64,000 nt of DNA from Flaccisagitta enflata (taxonomy: Eukaryota > Chaetognatha > Sagittoidea > Aphragmophora). Both the position numbers and the translations under genes were made by a program. Position 1 is the stretch's first letter, and each line of letters begins with the position of its first letter. The stretch lies in the NCBI GenBank assembly GCA_965153355.1, contig OZ231126.1:63550001-63614000 (forward strand). The letters run 5' to 3'. Shown piece after piece: positions 1 to 12,961 of this stretch. The notes beneath the pieces are model-generated. The model searched no databases. It was not told the origin of the DNA and was given only the letters and a program-made list of their open reading frames with translations.

Positions 1-1
1 T

Positions 2-190
2 AGTCTCAGATCACCCTTATTTCCACTTCACCACCCAGTCTCAGATCACCCTTATTTCCACTTCACCACCCAGTCTCAGATCACCCTTATTTCCACTTCA
101 CCACCCAGTCTCAGATCACCCTTTATTTTCACTTCACCACCCAGTCTCATATCACCTTATTTTCATTTGCAACGCAGTCTCAGATCACTC
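2..190. repeat. 35-bp tandem repeat at left edge
   Basis: About four near-identical 35-bp units beginning AGTCTCAGATCACCC and ending TTCACCACCC, at 2, 37, 72 and 107, decaying into a fifth and sixth degenerate copy by about 190. The array probably continues beyond the left edge. There are no unique spacers, so it is a minisatellite and not a CRISPR array. Confidence 0.9.
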
Positions 191-768
191 TTAATTCCAC
201 CTAAACTTTCAGTCTCACATCATATCCAATGCACTTGGAATAGACTTTTCAATCATCGCATTTCAAACCAGTTTAGGATAATGCCCATTCCAATTCGATT
301 TAACACCGAGAATAAAATCATCCTATTCCTTTCACCACTCAAGTCTAACTCACCACATAGCCTAGTTAAGAAGCCCCCCTGTTTACCAGTAACCATCGAG
401 CTTCCTACAGCTGTACCATCCTGTACTCACCACCCATTATAAAAAAAAAACCTCTAAAGGCATTTTATTATTATCCATTTTCGATTCTCTTTCTCAATTC
501 CACCCATCTCCCCTGCACTTGAATTTCCAAGCAAGCACGACAGTTTTTTTACACCAACACCACCATTTCGATTGAGGTCGTTATTCTACAAGAGAGAGAG
601 AGATTAGTTTCCCCATCAAAGCAACGTCACTTCAGTTTTGACATTTCAGACATTTCAGCCTTTAACCCTGAGACGGTTTTCTCTTTCTCGACAGTTGAAA
701 ATTGAGATTTCAGCTGTTAAAAGACTTCGTGTTTCAACTTTGATGAAAACTAAAAACCACCGTCTCAC
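191..768. other. No gene seen; probable semaphorin intron
   Basis: AT-rich unique DNA with degenerate echoes of the 35-bp unit to about 220 and a short (AG) run near 590. No exon-like stretch with semaphorin similarity was found on the minus strand, where the next downstream semaphorin exon would lie. Confidence 0.5.
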
Positions 769-926
769 TTTTTAGTCGCGGACACGCGACTGTGTAGGCC
801 ACGTTTCGGTCCGTCGGTCCATCAGTCCGTCGGTCCGTCGGTCCGTAACAAAGTGCTTTTTCGAGGTTTTCCGCTTCTGCCCACCCGTCCGCGACTAATG
901 CTGCCGTTTATACGGCCTTGTTTTTT
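769..926 (+). mobile_element. Hairpin-capped short element, GGAC subfamily
   Basis: Begins TTTTTAGTCGCGGAC, followed by ACGCGACT (terminal hairpin), then GGTCCGTC tetramers. It ends GTCCGCGACT, then a small stem GCCG-TTTATA-CGGC, then CTTGTTTT. AGTCGCGGAC at one end is the exact inverse of GTCCGCGACT near the other. About 158 bp with no coding capacity. Confidence 0.85.
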
Positions 927-1146
927 CTATAGTTTCTTTTTTTTTCTCGAAATTATGATAAGAAAAAAGATCCAAAAGGCGGACGATAAAAATTAAATAG
1001 AAATTAAAAAAGATTGGTGAAGCGTCTATCTCTGGGCCAAGAATAACAAAGATCTGTTTAATTTCTTACTCCATGCGGAAAGTTAAATTTCAAACCGATA
1101 AAACAACTTCAAATTCGTATCGACGTGAGGATGTGAGGAAAATTTG

Positions 1147-1149
<3 letters not shown>

Positions 1150-1212
<63 letters not shown>

Positions 1213-1266
1213 AAACCTCACATTGTCGCACGCACACGCACACGCACACACACACACACACACAAT
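1150..1266. repeat. (AG)n followed by (CACG)/(CA)n microsatellite
   Basis: Uninterrupted AG dinucleotides to about 1209, then after about 20 bp a CACACG/CACA tract to 1266. ORFs over it encode only Arg-Glu or Thr-His runs and are not genes. Confidence 0.97.
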
Positions 1267-3718
<2,452 letters not shown>

Positions 3719-3807
3719 CTTTCCGCAATTGGCAAATTCGACTGCAGTCTCCCGGAAAAAGAAGTAGACGAAATCTCCAATTTCGAAAGCAGCTACGAAG
3801 TCCGGCT
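3719..3807 (-). CDS. Semaphorin exon D (Sema domain, internal)
   Basis: This 89-nt exon encodes EPDFVAAFEIGDFVYFFFRE and then TAVEFANCGK; the first Glu codon is split with the previous exon. The YFFFRE and NCGK motifs are hallmarks of the Sema domain just after the SKWLNEP motif, and the cysteine is one of the conserved disulfide cysteines of the family. The acceptor on the minus strand is TTTAAACAG before 3807 and the donor is AAG-GTGAGC after 3719. Upstream of the acceptor the intron is a C-rich pyrimidine run (a G-rich block at 3840-3905 on the plus strand). The frame continues exactly from exon C. The exon is too short to score as an ORF by itself and was identified by homology plus splice signals. 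The next exon in the gene is not in the window. Alternative: a class 1 or 2 semaphorin, since ETAVE-x-x-NCGK is also typical of those classes. Confidence 0.9.
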
Positions 3808-4197
3808 CTGTTTAAACAGAAAGGAATAGGAAAGAAGAGAGGGGGGGGGGGAAGGGGGGGAAGAAGGGGGGGAAGGAGAAAAGGTGGAAGAATGGGACAT
3901 TGCGTGGGGAGAGGGGGAATAAGGGAAGAACAGAGGAAAAGAAGTCGATAATGATGGAGGAGGAAGAGAGTTTCAATTAAGGAAGGCGGAGAAAAAAGAG
4001 AGGCAGGGGTGAAGGGAGAGAGTGAGGGTCCAGGGTTGGTGAAAGAGAAACAAATATGGTTAGATGAAGATCAATAAAAACCAAAAGAAAGCTGTTCAAA
4101 AAAAAAGAGACAAACGTTAGACGCAGGTGTTCCATTGTGCAAAGACATAATAGAAAAATGACTCGCATTGACAGACATGACGAAATCAATCTTGATT

Positions 4198-4204
<7 letters not shown>

Positions 4205-4288
<84 letters not shown>
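4205..4288. repeat. (CT)n microsatellite
   Basis: Uninterrupted CT dinucleotide run of about 84 bp inside the semaphorin intron. Confidence 0.98.
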
Positions 4289-4291
<3 letters not shown>

Positions 4292-4650
4292 CTCCTTCCT
4301 TCCGAAATGCCGGCTTAACTGAAGGTGACAGAACAGAAGGACGGACTCGATAAGACTGACAGTGTCAGTGGGGATGAAAACTATTAGGACTTGTAAAATA
4401 TTATGTTTTTTTTTTTTCATCGAAACGCAAACTTATGGTCATATACTAATGAATCATGAATCAATGCCCCCATTCCCCACACCAACCTGTGGGGTGAAAA
4501 GGGGGGGGGGGGGTCAGTCATCAACTACCAGTTGTTTGGGCCAAATTATCTTACACAGTCAAAAATTAAATTTTTTCCACTGACGTTAAAAAATATTGAC
4601 AATGTCACATAAAGAAGTGAGGCACGAGAGAAAGTGGATGTGGCGCGCGC

Positions 4651-4729
<79 letters not shown>

Positions 4730-4810
4730 TGTTTGTGGGTGTGCGTTTGTGTTTGTGGGTGTGTTTGTGGGTGTGTGTGTGTTGTGTGTGCATGTGCGTG
4801 TGGGGGGGGG
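4651..4810. repeat. (GT)n microsatellite with degenerate flank
   Basis: Pure GT for about 75 bp, then GTTTGTGGGT-type variants, ending in a G run at 4801-4810. Cys-Val and Thr-His ORFs across it are artefacts. Confidence 0.97.
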
Positions 4811-5346
4811 TTAGATATATGAGAACAACGGTCCATGCAACATTTGTCATCATGTCGAAACGTGTTTCCTCTTCACGTATTTGCTCTTCACTTGGCCTCG
4901 TATCTTCTCATGACTTCCGCCAGCCGGAGGATTTTCCCTCATATCCGCCTTTGCCTTTGCCTTAGCTTTTGTCCCCTTTTTCTCTCTTTGCCTTGATTCT
5001 GTTGTTCATTTTCTCCCCCGATTTCCTAGTCTTAACATTTGATTTTGTTCAATCGATTTTGTCCGAACAAGATTTCTCTTTCCTGTGCTAAAACTCCATT
5101 AACCAAAATGAAAAAAAAAAGTTCTACATTTACAGCTTAATGTGCCAAAAAGGAGGAAAAAATCACAGAAATCTCTTCTGTGCGAAGTGCCGCGGATTCT
5201 TTTTTCCTTTTTGTTTTTTTTCTCTCCTTTGTTTTTTGTTTTTTGTTTGTTTTGTTCTTGTTTTATTTCGCACTGGATATGTAGTTTTTTCTTAGCGTAT
5301 TGTCAACCATCAGTTGGTTCATATAAGGTCCACCCAGAGAGGGAGG

Positions 5347-5382
<36 letters not shown>

Positions 5383-6424
5383 GAGAGAAAGAGAGAGAGA
5401 CATATGAAAACATGGTTAACATGAGCAGAGGCATGGGCATGTCTATCAGATCACATAAGAAAACTCGTTCTCAGAAATAACAAGAGAAAAAAAGAATCAT
5501 CAAATGTATTTTACTAGTTATCTGAAACTCTAATAATAGAAATAATCGACGTAAAAAGGAAAAGACCCCACGTGATGCTCATCATGACAGCCATTGTTTT
5601 CTCACGCCTTTTACGTAGTTTTTGTGATCATTTTCTTTTTGTTATTCTAATTTTTAAAACGTGTGAATTCGTGTTTTAATCTATTTTTCAAAATTCGATT
5701 TATGTTTCAACACGTTAACGCATGAAGCGAGAGTGACTTTTCGGTCAGAGTAAAAGACCACCGAAAAGGATGCAAATATTCCATGTTATTTTTTTTTTTA
5801 TTTTTCTTCTTATCAAAACTGCAAACCAAATGGCAAGGAGAAATAATGGAGGGATCATTGACCTTGTATGTTTTAAATGCGTTTGGGTGTAAACGTGGTC
5901 ACTTTCGGTCGTACGCGGGTCAAAATTAGGCATTTCATTGTCACTTCATTTTCATTGTCATTTCATTGTCATTGTCTCACGTGGCTTTCATGTTCATATA
6001 ATTTCCATATTTGCAGTTAGAGACTAATGAATCATAACATCGTTTCATAAGTCGTCCTGCACTCTTGGCGATATGTCTCCGCAAAATAAGATTTAGGCCG
6101 GATAATTCTTCATTAAAAACAGCTACTAAACATAAATTGCCAATCATACAATTGTATTTTCATTAGAGTTAAAACATCATAGACCGTTACTTTTGGTTCA
6201 AATACAATCAATCTCATAAATATTTTGGCGCAATGAATTTTTCAAAAAAGAAAAAAAGAAAAGTCTATATAATTTCTGTCATCCTACTTAATGCCTGTGT
6301 TGTGAGGTTCACCGACATTTTTGACCGTTAAAGCCAACCACTTTATAAGACTTACTTTTAATACACGCCTCAGCACCACACTTACATAGGATCACAGATA
6401 AGTGAGAGCAATCAGAGGTAAGAA

Positions 6425-6528
6425 AAACAGGAAACAGAAATGCAGAACAACACAAAAACAGAACAGCACAAAAGCAGTACAACACAAAAACAGAGTAACG
6501 CAAAAACAGAATAACACAAGTACACTCA
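6425..6528 (-). repeat. 16-bp tandem repeat abutting a splice donor
   Basis: On the plus strand, about five imperfect units of the type AACACAAAAACAGAGT lie immediately downstream of the exon C donor in transcript sense. In the transcript this is a U-rich tract beginning about 10 nt after the GT. Confidence 0.8.
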
Positions 6529-6529
6529 C

Positions 6530-6743
6530 CGTTGAGCCACTTGGAGTTGTACTGCGCGGTCCTGAGTCGAGGGCTGGGTCCCATAATCCGGTAGATGGCT
6601 GGATCGCTGCCGGTAAAGTCCATTGTGGTGGCGCTGTAATAATCCCCGTTGGTCGTCATTAAAAACGTGGAATTGTGATGAGGAGAGTAAGGGCACATCG
6701 CTTGACCATCCAATTGGTCCTCCTCGTGCGTGAGGTGATCGAC
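6530..6743 (-). CDS. Semaphorin exon C (Sema domain, internal)
   Basis: This 214-nt exon encodes 71 residues plus one base of a split Glu codon. Diagnostic segments are CPYSPHHNST (cysteine plus a glycosylation sequon NST), DYYSATTMDFTGSDPAIYR and LRTAQYNSKWLN. The D-F-x-G-x-DPAIYR motif and the SKWLN segment are highly conserved in semaphorins. The LRTAQYNSKWLNEP wording, completed by exon D, favours class 5. The acceptor on the minus strand is CACCCCTCAG before GTC (phase 0), with a (CT)n microsatellite directly upstream as the pyrimidine tract. The donor is AACG-GTGAGT. No stops or frameshifts. Exons B and D continue the same Sema domain in frame. The reading frame remains open beyond the exon into the (CT)n repeat, but those Ser-Leu residues are intronic. 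Confidence 0.96.
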
Positions 6744-6755
6744 CTGAGGGGTGTG

Positions 6756-6757
<2 letters not shown>

Positions 6758-6808
<51 letters not shown>
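6758..6808. repeat. (AG)n microsatellite forming the pyrimidine tract of exon C
   Basis: On the minus strand this is a (CT)n run ending about 14 nt before the CAG acceptor of exon C. It therefore sits where the polypyrimidine tract should be. Confidence 0.95.
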
Positions 6809-6809
<1 letters not shown>

Positions 6810-7890
6810 GGTTATCATGTTTGTATCTTTATATCCTTTTAACTCGTGTAATTGTTGGTGGGCTAATCCCTTCGTTACTAAATGCCAAAACGTGCATTCG
6901 TTCTTGCCCCCCCCCCCCGAAAAAAAAGAAAAATGGGGGCTGAGTTGATATAAAAGTCTTGCCAATCTTGAAGGATTGCTCTTTTATACACTCTCTAATC
7001 CTGTTTTCCCCTCAAGAACTGTCAAAGGAAATTCAATGAAAGGAAAATAAAGATAGTTCCACGAGTCAAGAGGTTACGGTTAAGAAAGAGTAAAACGACT
7101 GAAATATGGTGGGAACATGTGTATAAGGACCGAGAGCATGGAATGGGTTGGAATCGGTAGGTGGGGGGGGGGGGAGAGGGGTAGGTGAGTGTGAAGTCTG
7201 GTTAAAAAGAAAATAAGGCAAAGAAAATCAATCGATGGAGAGGTTAGTATGACCTAAGGATTTTCTTTCGTCCCTCAGCTCTTACGGCCTTCCCTCGATA
7301 CATCCCATGTTTTTCGAGAATTTTTTTTTTGTTTTTTGTTTTTTGTTTTTTTGGTAGACATAAAGATGCGACCCTTCCTATCACAAAAAAAAAAAAAAAA
7401 AAAAAAAGAAAGAAAGAAAAAAAAAGAAAGAAAAATAAGAGAGAAAGAAAGACCTGGTTGAGAACTGCGCGGGTCTGAATGGTCTCGTGAGCCCACCCAG
7501 CCCATCGAATCTTTCTTTTTAATTCTTTACTTGAAAAAGAGTTATAGACTTGCCTCCAGTCACTACGACCCCAACATATCGTCAGACGACCTTCGCGTCG
7601 CTTCAAATCAATTTTGTTTTGTGATAAACGCGAAATGCGGGGAGAAAAAAAGAGAGAGAAAAAAAAGAAGATCTACCTCACGGCCATTTTGCTCATGAAA
7701 AAACACCGCATTTCAGAAGAAAAAAATCTTTTTACGATTTGCTCCGTTAGGTATAGTAAATATAAGTCGCTGAGGTTCGTTTTAAAAACACATTTTAGAG
7801 AGTCTCCTTCACCTTTGCCCGTGACAAGAGACGGCACGAAAAAAATTATCGAGATAATGAATGTTTTTCTAATTCAATCTCTTAGACTCT

Positions 7891-8047
7891 TTTTTAGTCG
7901 CGGACACGCGACTCTAGAACTTGCTGCGTCGGTCCGTTGGTCGGTAGGTCGGTAGGTAAGAAATATTGTTAAATTGCGAGCGGTTTTCGCATTACGGCTC
8001 ATGCCCAACCGTCCGCGACTGTATTGCCGTGTATCCGGCCTTGTTTT
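7891..8047 (+). mobile_element. Hairpin-capped short element, GGAC subfamily
   Basis: Starts TTTTTAGTCGCGGAC-ACGCGACT, followed by GTCGGTCCGTTGGTCGG tetramers. It ends GTCCGCGACT, then GCCGTGTATCCGGCCTTGTTTT. The left and right 10-mers are perfect inverses. Closely related to the copies at 769, 29006 and 30941. Confidence 0.88.
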
Positions 8048-8535
8048 AAATCTTAGCTAGGTTTTTTTTTTGTTGTTAAACTTAAGACCGGCCTTTTTTT
8101 CCCCAAAATCTTCAGAAAAAAAAACTCAAGATTTTGATATAAACTAAGATTCTTTTTTAAATTTTAAGATGTAAATCTCTGATAAGGTGAAGAAGAAAAG
8201 GGAAAAAAATAGTTAACGATAAAAGTTGATCGATCCTTCCTTTAAATCTGCTTTTGATTTTTTACGTTTTCAACTTTTAGAAGATATATTTTTTCTTCAA
8301 CATAAGGGAGTGTTGCCCGAAGCTGAAGAAATGAAAAAAAAAACGATAAAACTCGTCATGGGCAATATTATCGAGACAGAATTAGCAGCTTTTTCTGTTT
8401 CTGTTTTTGTGATTTCTGGAAACCGCTTTGAGGAATACTATGGCTTATATCAGTTATATGATTGTGTTGTTGAAAATACCTCATGGAACCGCCACCAAAG
8501 TGGTCCGAGGGTCATGAATGAATATTTTAATTTCA

Positions 8536-8570
8536 AACGCGTTTTTCGTCTTCACTAGAAACACGCCCTC
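8536..8570. mobile_element. Solo terminus of the GTGTTTCTAGTG family
   Basis: The segment ACGCGTTTTTCGTC followed by CACTAGAAACACGCCC matches the right end of the element at 29469-29883 and the inverse of the left end at 55351. No partner end was found nearby, so this is a truncated copy. Confidence 0.6.
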
Positions 8571-8854
8571 AGAATAAGACAAGGTCGCCAACTCCGCTTG
8601 CTATATGAAGTGCAGTTTTACAATGTTAAGCCGACCGACCGACCGACCAAACGGCCGTCAACGGACACGTGTGGCTGCGTCTCGGTTAAATGGCATGTGC
8701 CGCTGCCGGTGCCAAACCTCATAGTCGCAGCGCAGGTTAAAACGATAAAGACTTAGAAGGAGAGAATTCAAGGCCACCTGTACATGTAGTTGTAGCGAAA
8801 AAAAATCACCCTAAATTGGCAAGGTGGGGAAGATTATATGAAAAAGAACCTTTC

Positions 8855-8858
<4 letters not shown>

Positions 8859-8896
<38 letters not shown>
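8859..8896. repeat. (AG)n microsatellite
   Basis: About 38 bp of pure dinucleotide. Confidence 0.97.
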
Positions 8897-8898
<2 letters not shown>

Positions 8899-9529
8899 TG
8901 TTTTGTAAAGACGCTTCAAGCCACACCCATCAAAGAAATAAAGTCACGTAAGCCTGAATTTTAGATACAAAGCGCTGTCAAAAAGCCGACAAAATGGTGA
9001 CGAGACAAGATGGAAAAAAAGAACGCCTAATCGGGGAATTTTGGCTATTAAGTACCCCCTCCCCTTGCCCCCCCCCCCAATAAAAAAAAATCTTTAGAGT
9101 ATGCCTCTCATAACTTAGTTGGAACGCTGAGGATCATGCATTCCTACTTTTGACAATATTGCACCCCAAGTGAAAGTAAAAACATGTTAGTCTGCTACCT
9201 TTTTGGTTAAAAAAATATGGGGGGCGAGGATAAAAGAAAAAAAAAAGAAAAAAAAAGAAAAAAAAGAAAAAAGAATAAAAAGAAAAGGAAAAAAAAAACA
9301 TGAAAAATTGTAAGAGAAGGAAAGCCCATTCAGTACATAAAAGCAGAAAAAAAAGAAATAAAAAGAAATAAAGAGAGAAAAAGGGCAAACAGGAGAAGCA
9401 CTAAATTTAGAGATGAAAAAAGAAAAGTTGACAAGAACTGCTCTAGCGAAAGAGTCGAAATCAGCGCAAACGACCCGAACCTTTCTATTTTCAATCAGTG
9501 AGATTTCGATTCGCTATCCGAGCAACGGA

Positions 9530-9900
9530 ATAAGACTCGGTGGGGGTAAAACCATTGTAGGCCCGAAGGGGGAGGGAAAGGGATCGAGGTTGAAGGGTGA
9601 GATGAGAGTAACGGAATGGAATTAATGGGGCTAAACCCGTTGTTGGCCAATGGGGAAAGGGAGGATTGGTGCTGAGAGGTAAGACACTATCCGAGCATGG
9701 TGGGGCTAAAACCTATGAATGCTAAAGGGGAAAGGGAGAGACGCAACAAGAGCAACGGAAGGCTGTGGAGGCAAAACCTTCGAAGGCATAAGGGGGGGGG
9801 GAAATGGGGTTTAAGCAACTGAAAAGACTATGGAAGTTAAACCATATGAAATATAGGGCTCAAGAGAAACAGGGGAAAGAGGGAGAACAAGATCGGGGAT
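9530..9900. repeat. Degenerate G-rich tandem repeat
   Basis: About four diverged units of roughly 90-100 bp sharing the pattern GTGGGGCTAAAACC, then about 15-20 bp, then AAGGGGAAAGGGAG. An old minisatellite with no coding sense. Confidence 0.6.
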
Positions 9901-10777
9901 ATAATGAGGACAAAAACGTTGAGTGAGTATGTGCGACCCCTGGCAAGATAGGTGTAAGACTTGAATCTAAAAGTAGATGCAAGATGGCGTATTGGCCGGA
10001 CATGACATACATTTCAAAGGTCACATTAGTGCAGTTCATGACGCGCCATAACGAAACTTCACAGGCTCTGACTCAGCCTGAGGCCTCCGAACCGAACCTG
10101 TCAAAAGCCATTTCTCAGAACGAATATGAAATTGGACCTCTTTTGCCTAACTTATCCATTGTCAGGAAAAGAAAGGAAAACGACAAAATCAACGAAAAAA
10201 AAGAAGAAGAAAAAAATGTTTTCTGTCAAAAAAAGGTTATGTGAAATACATGCGTTAAAAGTAGTTGACTAGTTAAATAGTATTTATACAGAATTGTGCC
10301 CCGAGAAAAAGAAAATATGAAGCGAAAAGAAAGAAAAACTATAAACTTCATAACGACTGACGATGAAATTCATCGTTTATGTGCGAGTCGTTGACGATAC
10401 TCTGAACCAGCTGGAGTCTCAATGAATCATTTTTCATATATCTTAGTTTCATGAATATGTTCGATATCATTAGAGCGGCAATTTGTATGCCTAACTTGGC
10501 AATGATATAACATGTGTCACTGCAGTTAAAGCCAACCACCTGATCCGAGACGATTCAATTTTAAACAGATGAAATATGAGCGAGGCAGAAACAACGACTA
10601 AAGTCAAATTGATCGTCGACACTACTAAAATAAAACTCAATCTCGCCCTTTTATTGAATTTTCCGTCCCTAACTTCATTTGATGATTCACCCAAAATAAA
10701 GGCTTAGATAGCTGGTCGATTATATAGAAAATATCTTCCTTCTCAAATGCACTCCTTTCTCTACTCGTCAAGGTTAT

Positions 10778-10960
10778 TTTTTAAGTCGCATGCTACTCGA
10801 CTATACATCCCGCTTTGTCCGTCCGTCGGTTCATTGGTCGGTCCCTCACACTTCAATTTCTTTTCCTTCTTCGGCGTCTACAGGCGTTTTCCTTTAACCT
10901 TCCCAAATGTACAGTTAGCCTTTTTTTATCGCTATTCGTCGGTCTGTCGGTCAGCTCTTT
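10778..10960 (+). mobile_element. Degraded hairpin-capped element
   Basis: Starts TTTTTTAAGTCGCATGCTA, continues CCCGCTTTGTCCGTCCGTCGG and has a second GTCGGTCTGTCGGTC tract near 10945. The distal GGCCTTGTTT end is not recognisable, so it is truncated or rearranged. Confidence 0.5.
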
Positions 10961-11057
10961 CGCTAGACACGAGCCACCAGGTGCATGCGTCGCCATATAT
11001 GACGCTGGCGATCAAATAAAACGAAGCGTTAAATCATCAAATAAACCATAAACTTAC

Positions 11058-11265
11058 CCTCCTCCATGAGCATCTTGGGTAGAAGGCGTTGGTGCCGCAC
11101 GTGAAAACTCGATTATCGTGGACGAGCAGCACGCGGACGAAGTTGTGGCAATCTGCCGCAGTTTGACCTTTATGCTGACAAATGTCCACCGTCCGATTCT
11201 CAGAGGCCCACGGAATCAACTCCAACGGTTGAAGGTCGCGAAGAGAAAGGCGCAACAAGTAATCC
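11058..11265 (-). CDS. Semaphorin exon B (Sema domain, internal)
   Basis: This 208-nt exon gives one base of a split Arg codon plus 69 residues, starting DYLLRLSLRDLQPLELIPW. It continues with an HKGQTAADCHNFVRVLL segment and CGTNAFYPRC. The pattern C-x-x-KG-x-x-x-x-x-C-x-N-(F/Y)-(V/I)-RVLL followed by F-x-CGTNAF is a signature of all semaphorin Sema domains, and the cysteines match conserved disulfide positions. The acceptor is CATCCAACAG before 11265 and the donor is AGGAGG-GTAAGT after 11058. Joined to exon A it reads ILVGAR-DYLLRLSL, the usual start of propeller blade 1. No defect is visible. The same ORF extends upstream to 11636, but that part is intron. Confidence 0.96.
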
Positions 11266-11549
11266 CTGTTGGATGAGATGGGAAAGAGAATTAAATCGCG
11301 GGATGAATAGGTTGAACGTGAGGTTGAGGTCGAGGCTAAGGTTGAGGTGACAGATGAATCTTTGTGCTGAGGGTGAGATGAGATGAGGGTAACAGAATGA
11401 CACAGGATAGTTGTTTGTATATTGATGCGTTCCTTGTATTGCCTCTGCCTGTGCTTACAGTTGTATAGGACAGTCTGTTCAAACAATAGGACTACCACAA
11501 GCAAGATACTCTCACTAGTTGAGACAATTGCCAAGCTCGACCACTGAAA

Positions 11550-11673
11550 ACAAGGCCAAGTAGGCCAATAAGGTGCGACGTGTGGATCGTCGAACGAATG
11601 CGTTACCGACCAACAGACAGACAGACCAACGGACACAGCCAGTTATAGAGGTGCTTTGTCGCACCTAAAAACG
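11550..11673 (-). mobile_element. Hairpin-capped short element, AGGTGCG subfamily
   Basis: Reads ACAAGGCCAAGTAGGCC (left stem GGCC/GGCC), then AAGGTGCGACG. The right end is AGGTGCTTTGTCGCACCT followed by AAAAA. The left motif AGGTGCGACG pairs with the right CGTCGCACCT-type arm, so both ends carry the same changed sequence compared with the AGTCGCG subfamilies. A GACC/GACAGAC tract lies between. Confidence 0.75.
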
Positions 11674-11880
11674 AGTAATGTAGTTGTGCAATTGTGGAGA
11701 GAGAGAGAGAGAGAGAGAGAGAGGCGGCGGCATGAACAAGTAATCAGCGGGGAAGAAGGGCATGAAATCGGAGCCCAAAACCCAGAATCGAAATCCATTA
11801 GTCCTGATTTAATATGAAAATTTGCGCGTCTGGTTGGTTGTTGTCGCACACAGAATAAAGAGAACGCTCGCTCGCACGGA

Positions 11881-11884
<4 letters not shown>

Positions 11885-11955
<71 letters not shown>
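11885..11955. repeat. (CA)n microsatellite
   Basis: About 70 bp of pure dinucleotide. Confidence 0.98.
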
Positions 11956-11958
<3 letters not shown>

Positions 11959-12112
11959 TTACTGAGATGACTGTATGGAGAAAGCCATGCAAAGATACTG
12001 GAAGAAAATTTGAAATCTGCTGGAGAGGCAAATCCATTTACGAATTATCAAGCTAATAAATAAATTCAATGGATGTGGAAGGAAAATCCAATATTCAAAG
12101 TTAACAAAAAAG

Positions 12113-12220
12113 AAACAAGCCCAGACGGGCAACTCGATGTGTCATCTGCGTGATATCAGAAGAGGCGTCACGGACGGACGGACAGACCCTCTTATAGAGA
12201 TGCGATGACGCATCTAAAAA
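12113..12220 (-). mobile_element. Hairpin-capped short element, AGATGCG subfamily
   Basis: Left end ACAAGCCCAGACGGGC (stem GCCC/GGGC). Right end GAGATGCGATGACGCATCT followed by AAAAAG. It contains GGACGGACGGACAGACC. About 108 bp, one of the smallest copies. Confidence 0.7.
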
Positions 12221-12295
12221 GAAAACTTGAACACAGAAGAAAAAAAATCTGTGATAATGAAAACAATATGTTTATATGGAGTTGGACAACATTAC

Positions 12296-12378
12296 TTCAT
12301 AACAAAATTATATCTCTTAATATTCTTCATAACAAAACTATATCTCTTAATATTCTTCATAACAAAATTATATCTCTC
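12296..12378. repeat. 30-bp tandem repeat, about 2.8 copies
   Basis: Units of the type CATAACAAAATTATATCTCT followed by TAATATTCTT, with one A-for-C type difference between copies. Confidence 0.9.
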
Positions 12379-12440
12379 TGCCGTCATTCGTCTTGCCGAA
12401 ACTCAGATAGCACTCTTTCGAATTAGAGTTTTTCTCGGCT

Positions 12441-12667
12441 TTTTTTTTTGTCTCGTGCTACGCGACTCTATGAATCGCTATGTTGGTTGGTCGGTCGGTC
12501 GTTCTGTTGGTCGGTCGGTCGGTCGGTCAGTCTCTGATAGCTTTTTTTGGTTTTTTTAGACTTTTTTTTTTGCATCACTGCTCTTGCTTTTAGTTGTTTT
12601 GCCTTTTGGTCTATAGGTTTTTTAGTCTTTAAGACCGCACGCGACTTGTAAGGTGTTGGCCTTGTTT
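12441..12667 (+). mobile_element. Hairpin-capped element, AAGG-stem subfamily
   Basis: Starts GTCTCGTGCTACGCGACTC (one mismatch in the hairpin), then GTTGGTCGG tetramers. It ends GCACGCGACTTGTAAGGTGT followed by TGGCCTTGTTTA. In reverse sense the left end is ACAAGG-CCAACA-CCTT, a stem different from the GCCG/CGGC type. The middle has TTTAGTC and CTATAGG words related to the decamer arrays at 24.9 and 61.8 kb. Confidence 0.75.
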
Positions 12668-12888
12668 ATATTTGAGTAAGATGGAAGATGTTAACTAGGA
12701 AAATAAAATAGTCGCGTGGGTGGGTGGACTTGAACTGTAAACACCAAAAGAGAACATTGTGACTTTAACAAAATGAAAAAGACAAGATAAACAAATGTGA
12801 ATACAAGAAAGTGATGGCCAATACGTGCTGCTTGTGCGCCTCGCTGATTAAAAGTGAATGAATACACGTTTAAATTGAATTGACGTTT

Positions 12889-12961
12889 TAACTGACTGAC
12901 TACTGACTGACTGACTGACTGACTGTCTGACTGACTGACTGACTGACTGACTGACTGACTG
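12889..12961. repeat. (ACTG)n tetranucleotide repeat
   Basis: GACTGACTGACT with a few interruptions over about 70 bp. Confidence 0.95.

Larger units (their letters stand above)
3808..6529 (-). other. Semaphorin intron C-D, repeat-filled
   Basis: An intron of about 2.7 kb. It holds G-rich sequence at 3840-3905, (CT)n at 4205-4288, a G run at 4501-4513, (GT)n at 4651-4800, (GA)n at 5345-5400, then AT-rich unique DNA from 5460 to 6400 and five imperfect 16-bp units next to the exon C donor. No gene is seen on either strand. Confidence 0.8.
6744..11057 (-). other. Semaphorin intron B-C
   Basis: An intron of about 4.3 kb. It contains (AG)n next to the acceptor, C/G homopolymer runs, A-rich DNA at 7380-7440 and 9235-9300, one complete hairpin element (7891-8047), a degraded one (about 10778-10960), (AG)n at 8859-8896, a GTGTTTCTAGTG-family end at 8536-8570 and a degenerate G-rich tandem at 9530-9900. 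ORFs of 110 aa (8226) and 86 aa (9984) have no recognisable domain. Confidence 0.8.

Noticed and set aside
2-190. A CRISPR-like array
   Set aside because: The 35-bp units follow each other without spacers and the window is animal DNA, so this is a minisatellite.
11266-11636. N-terminal extension of the exon B reading frame
   Set aside because: The semaphorin match starts exactly at the CAG acceptor before 11265. The upstream residues show no family similarity and exon A supplies the preceding sequence.
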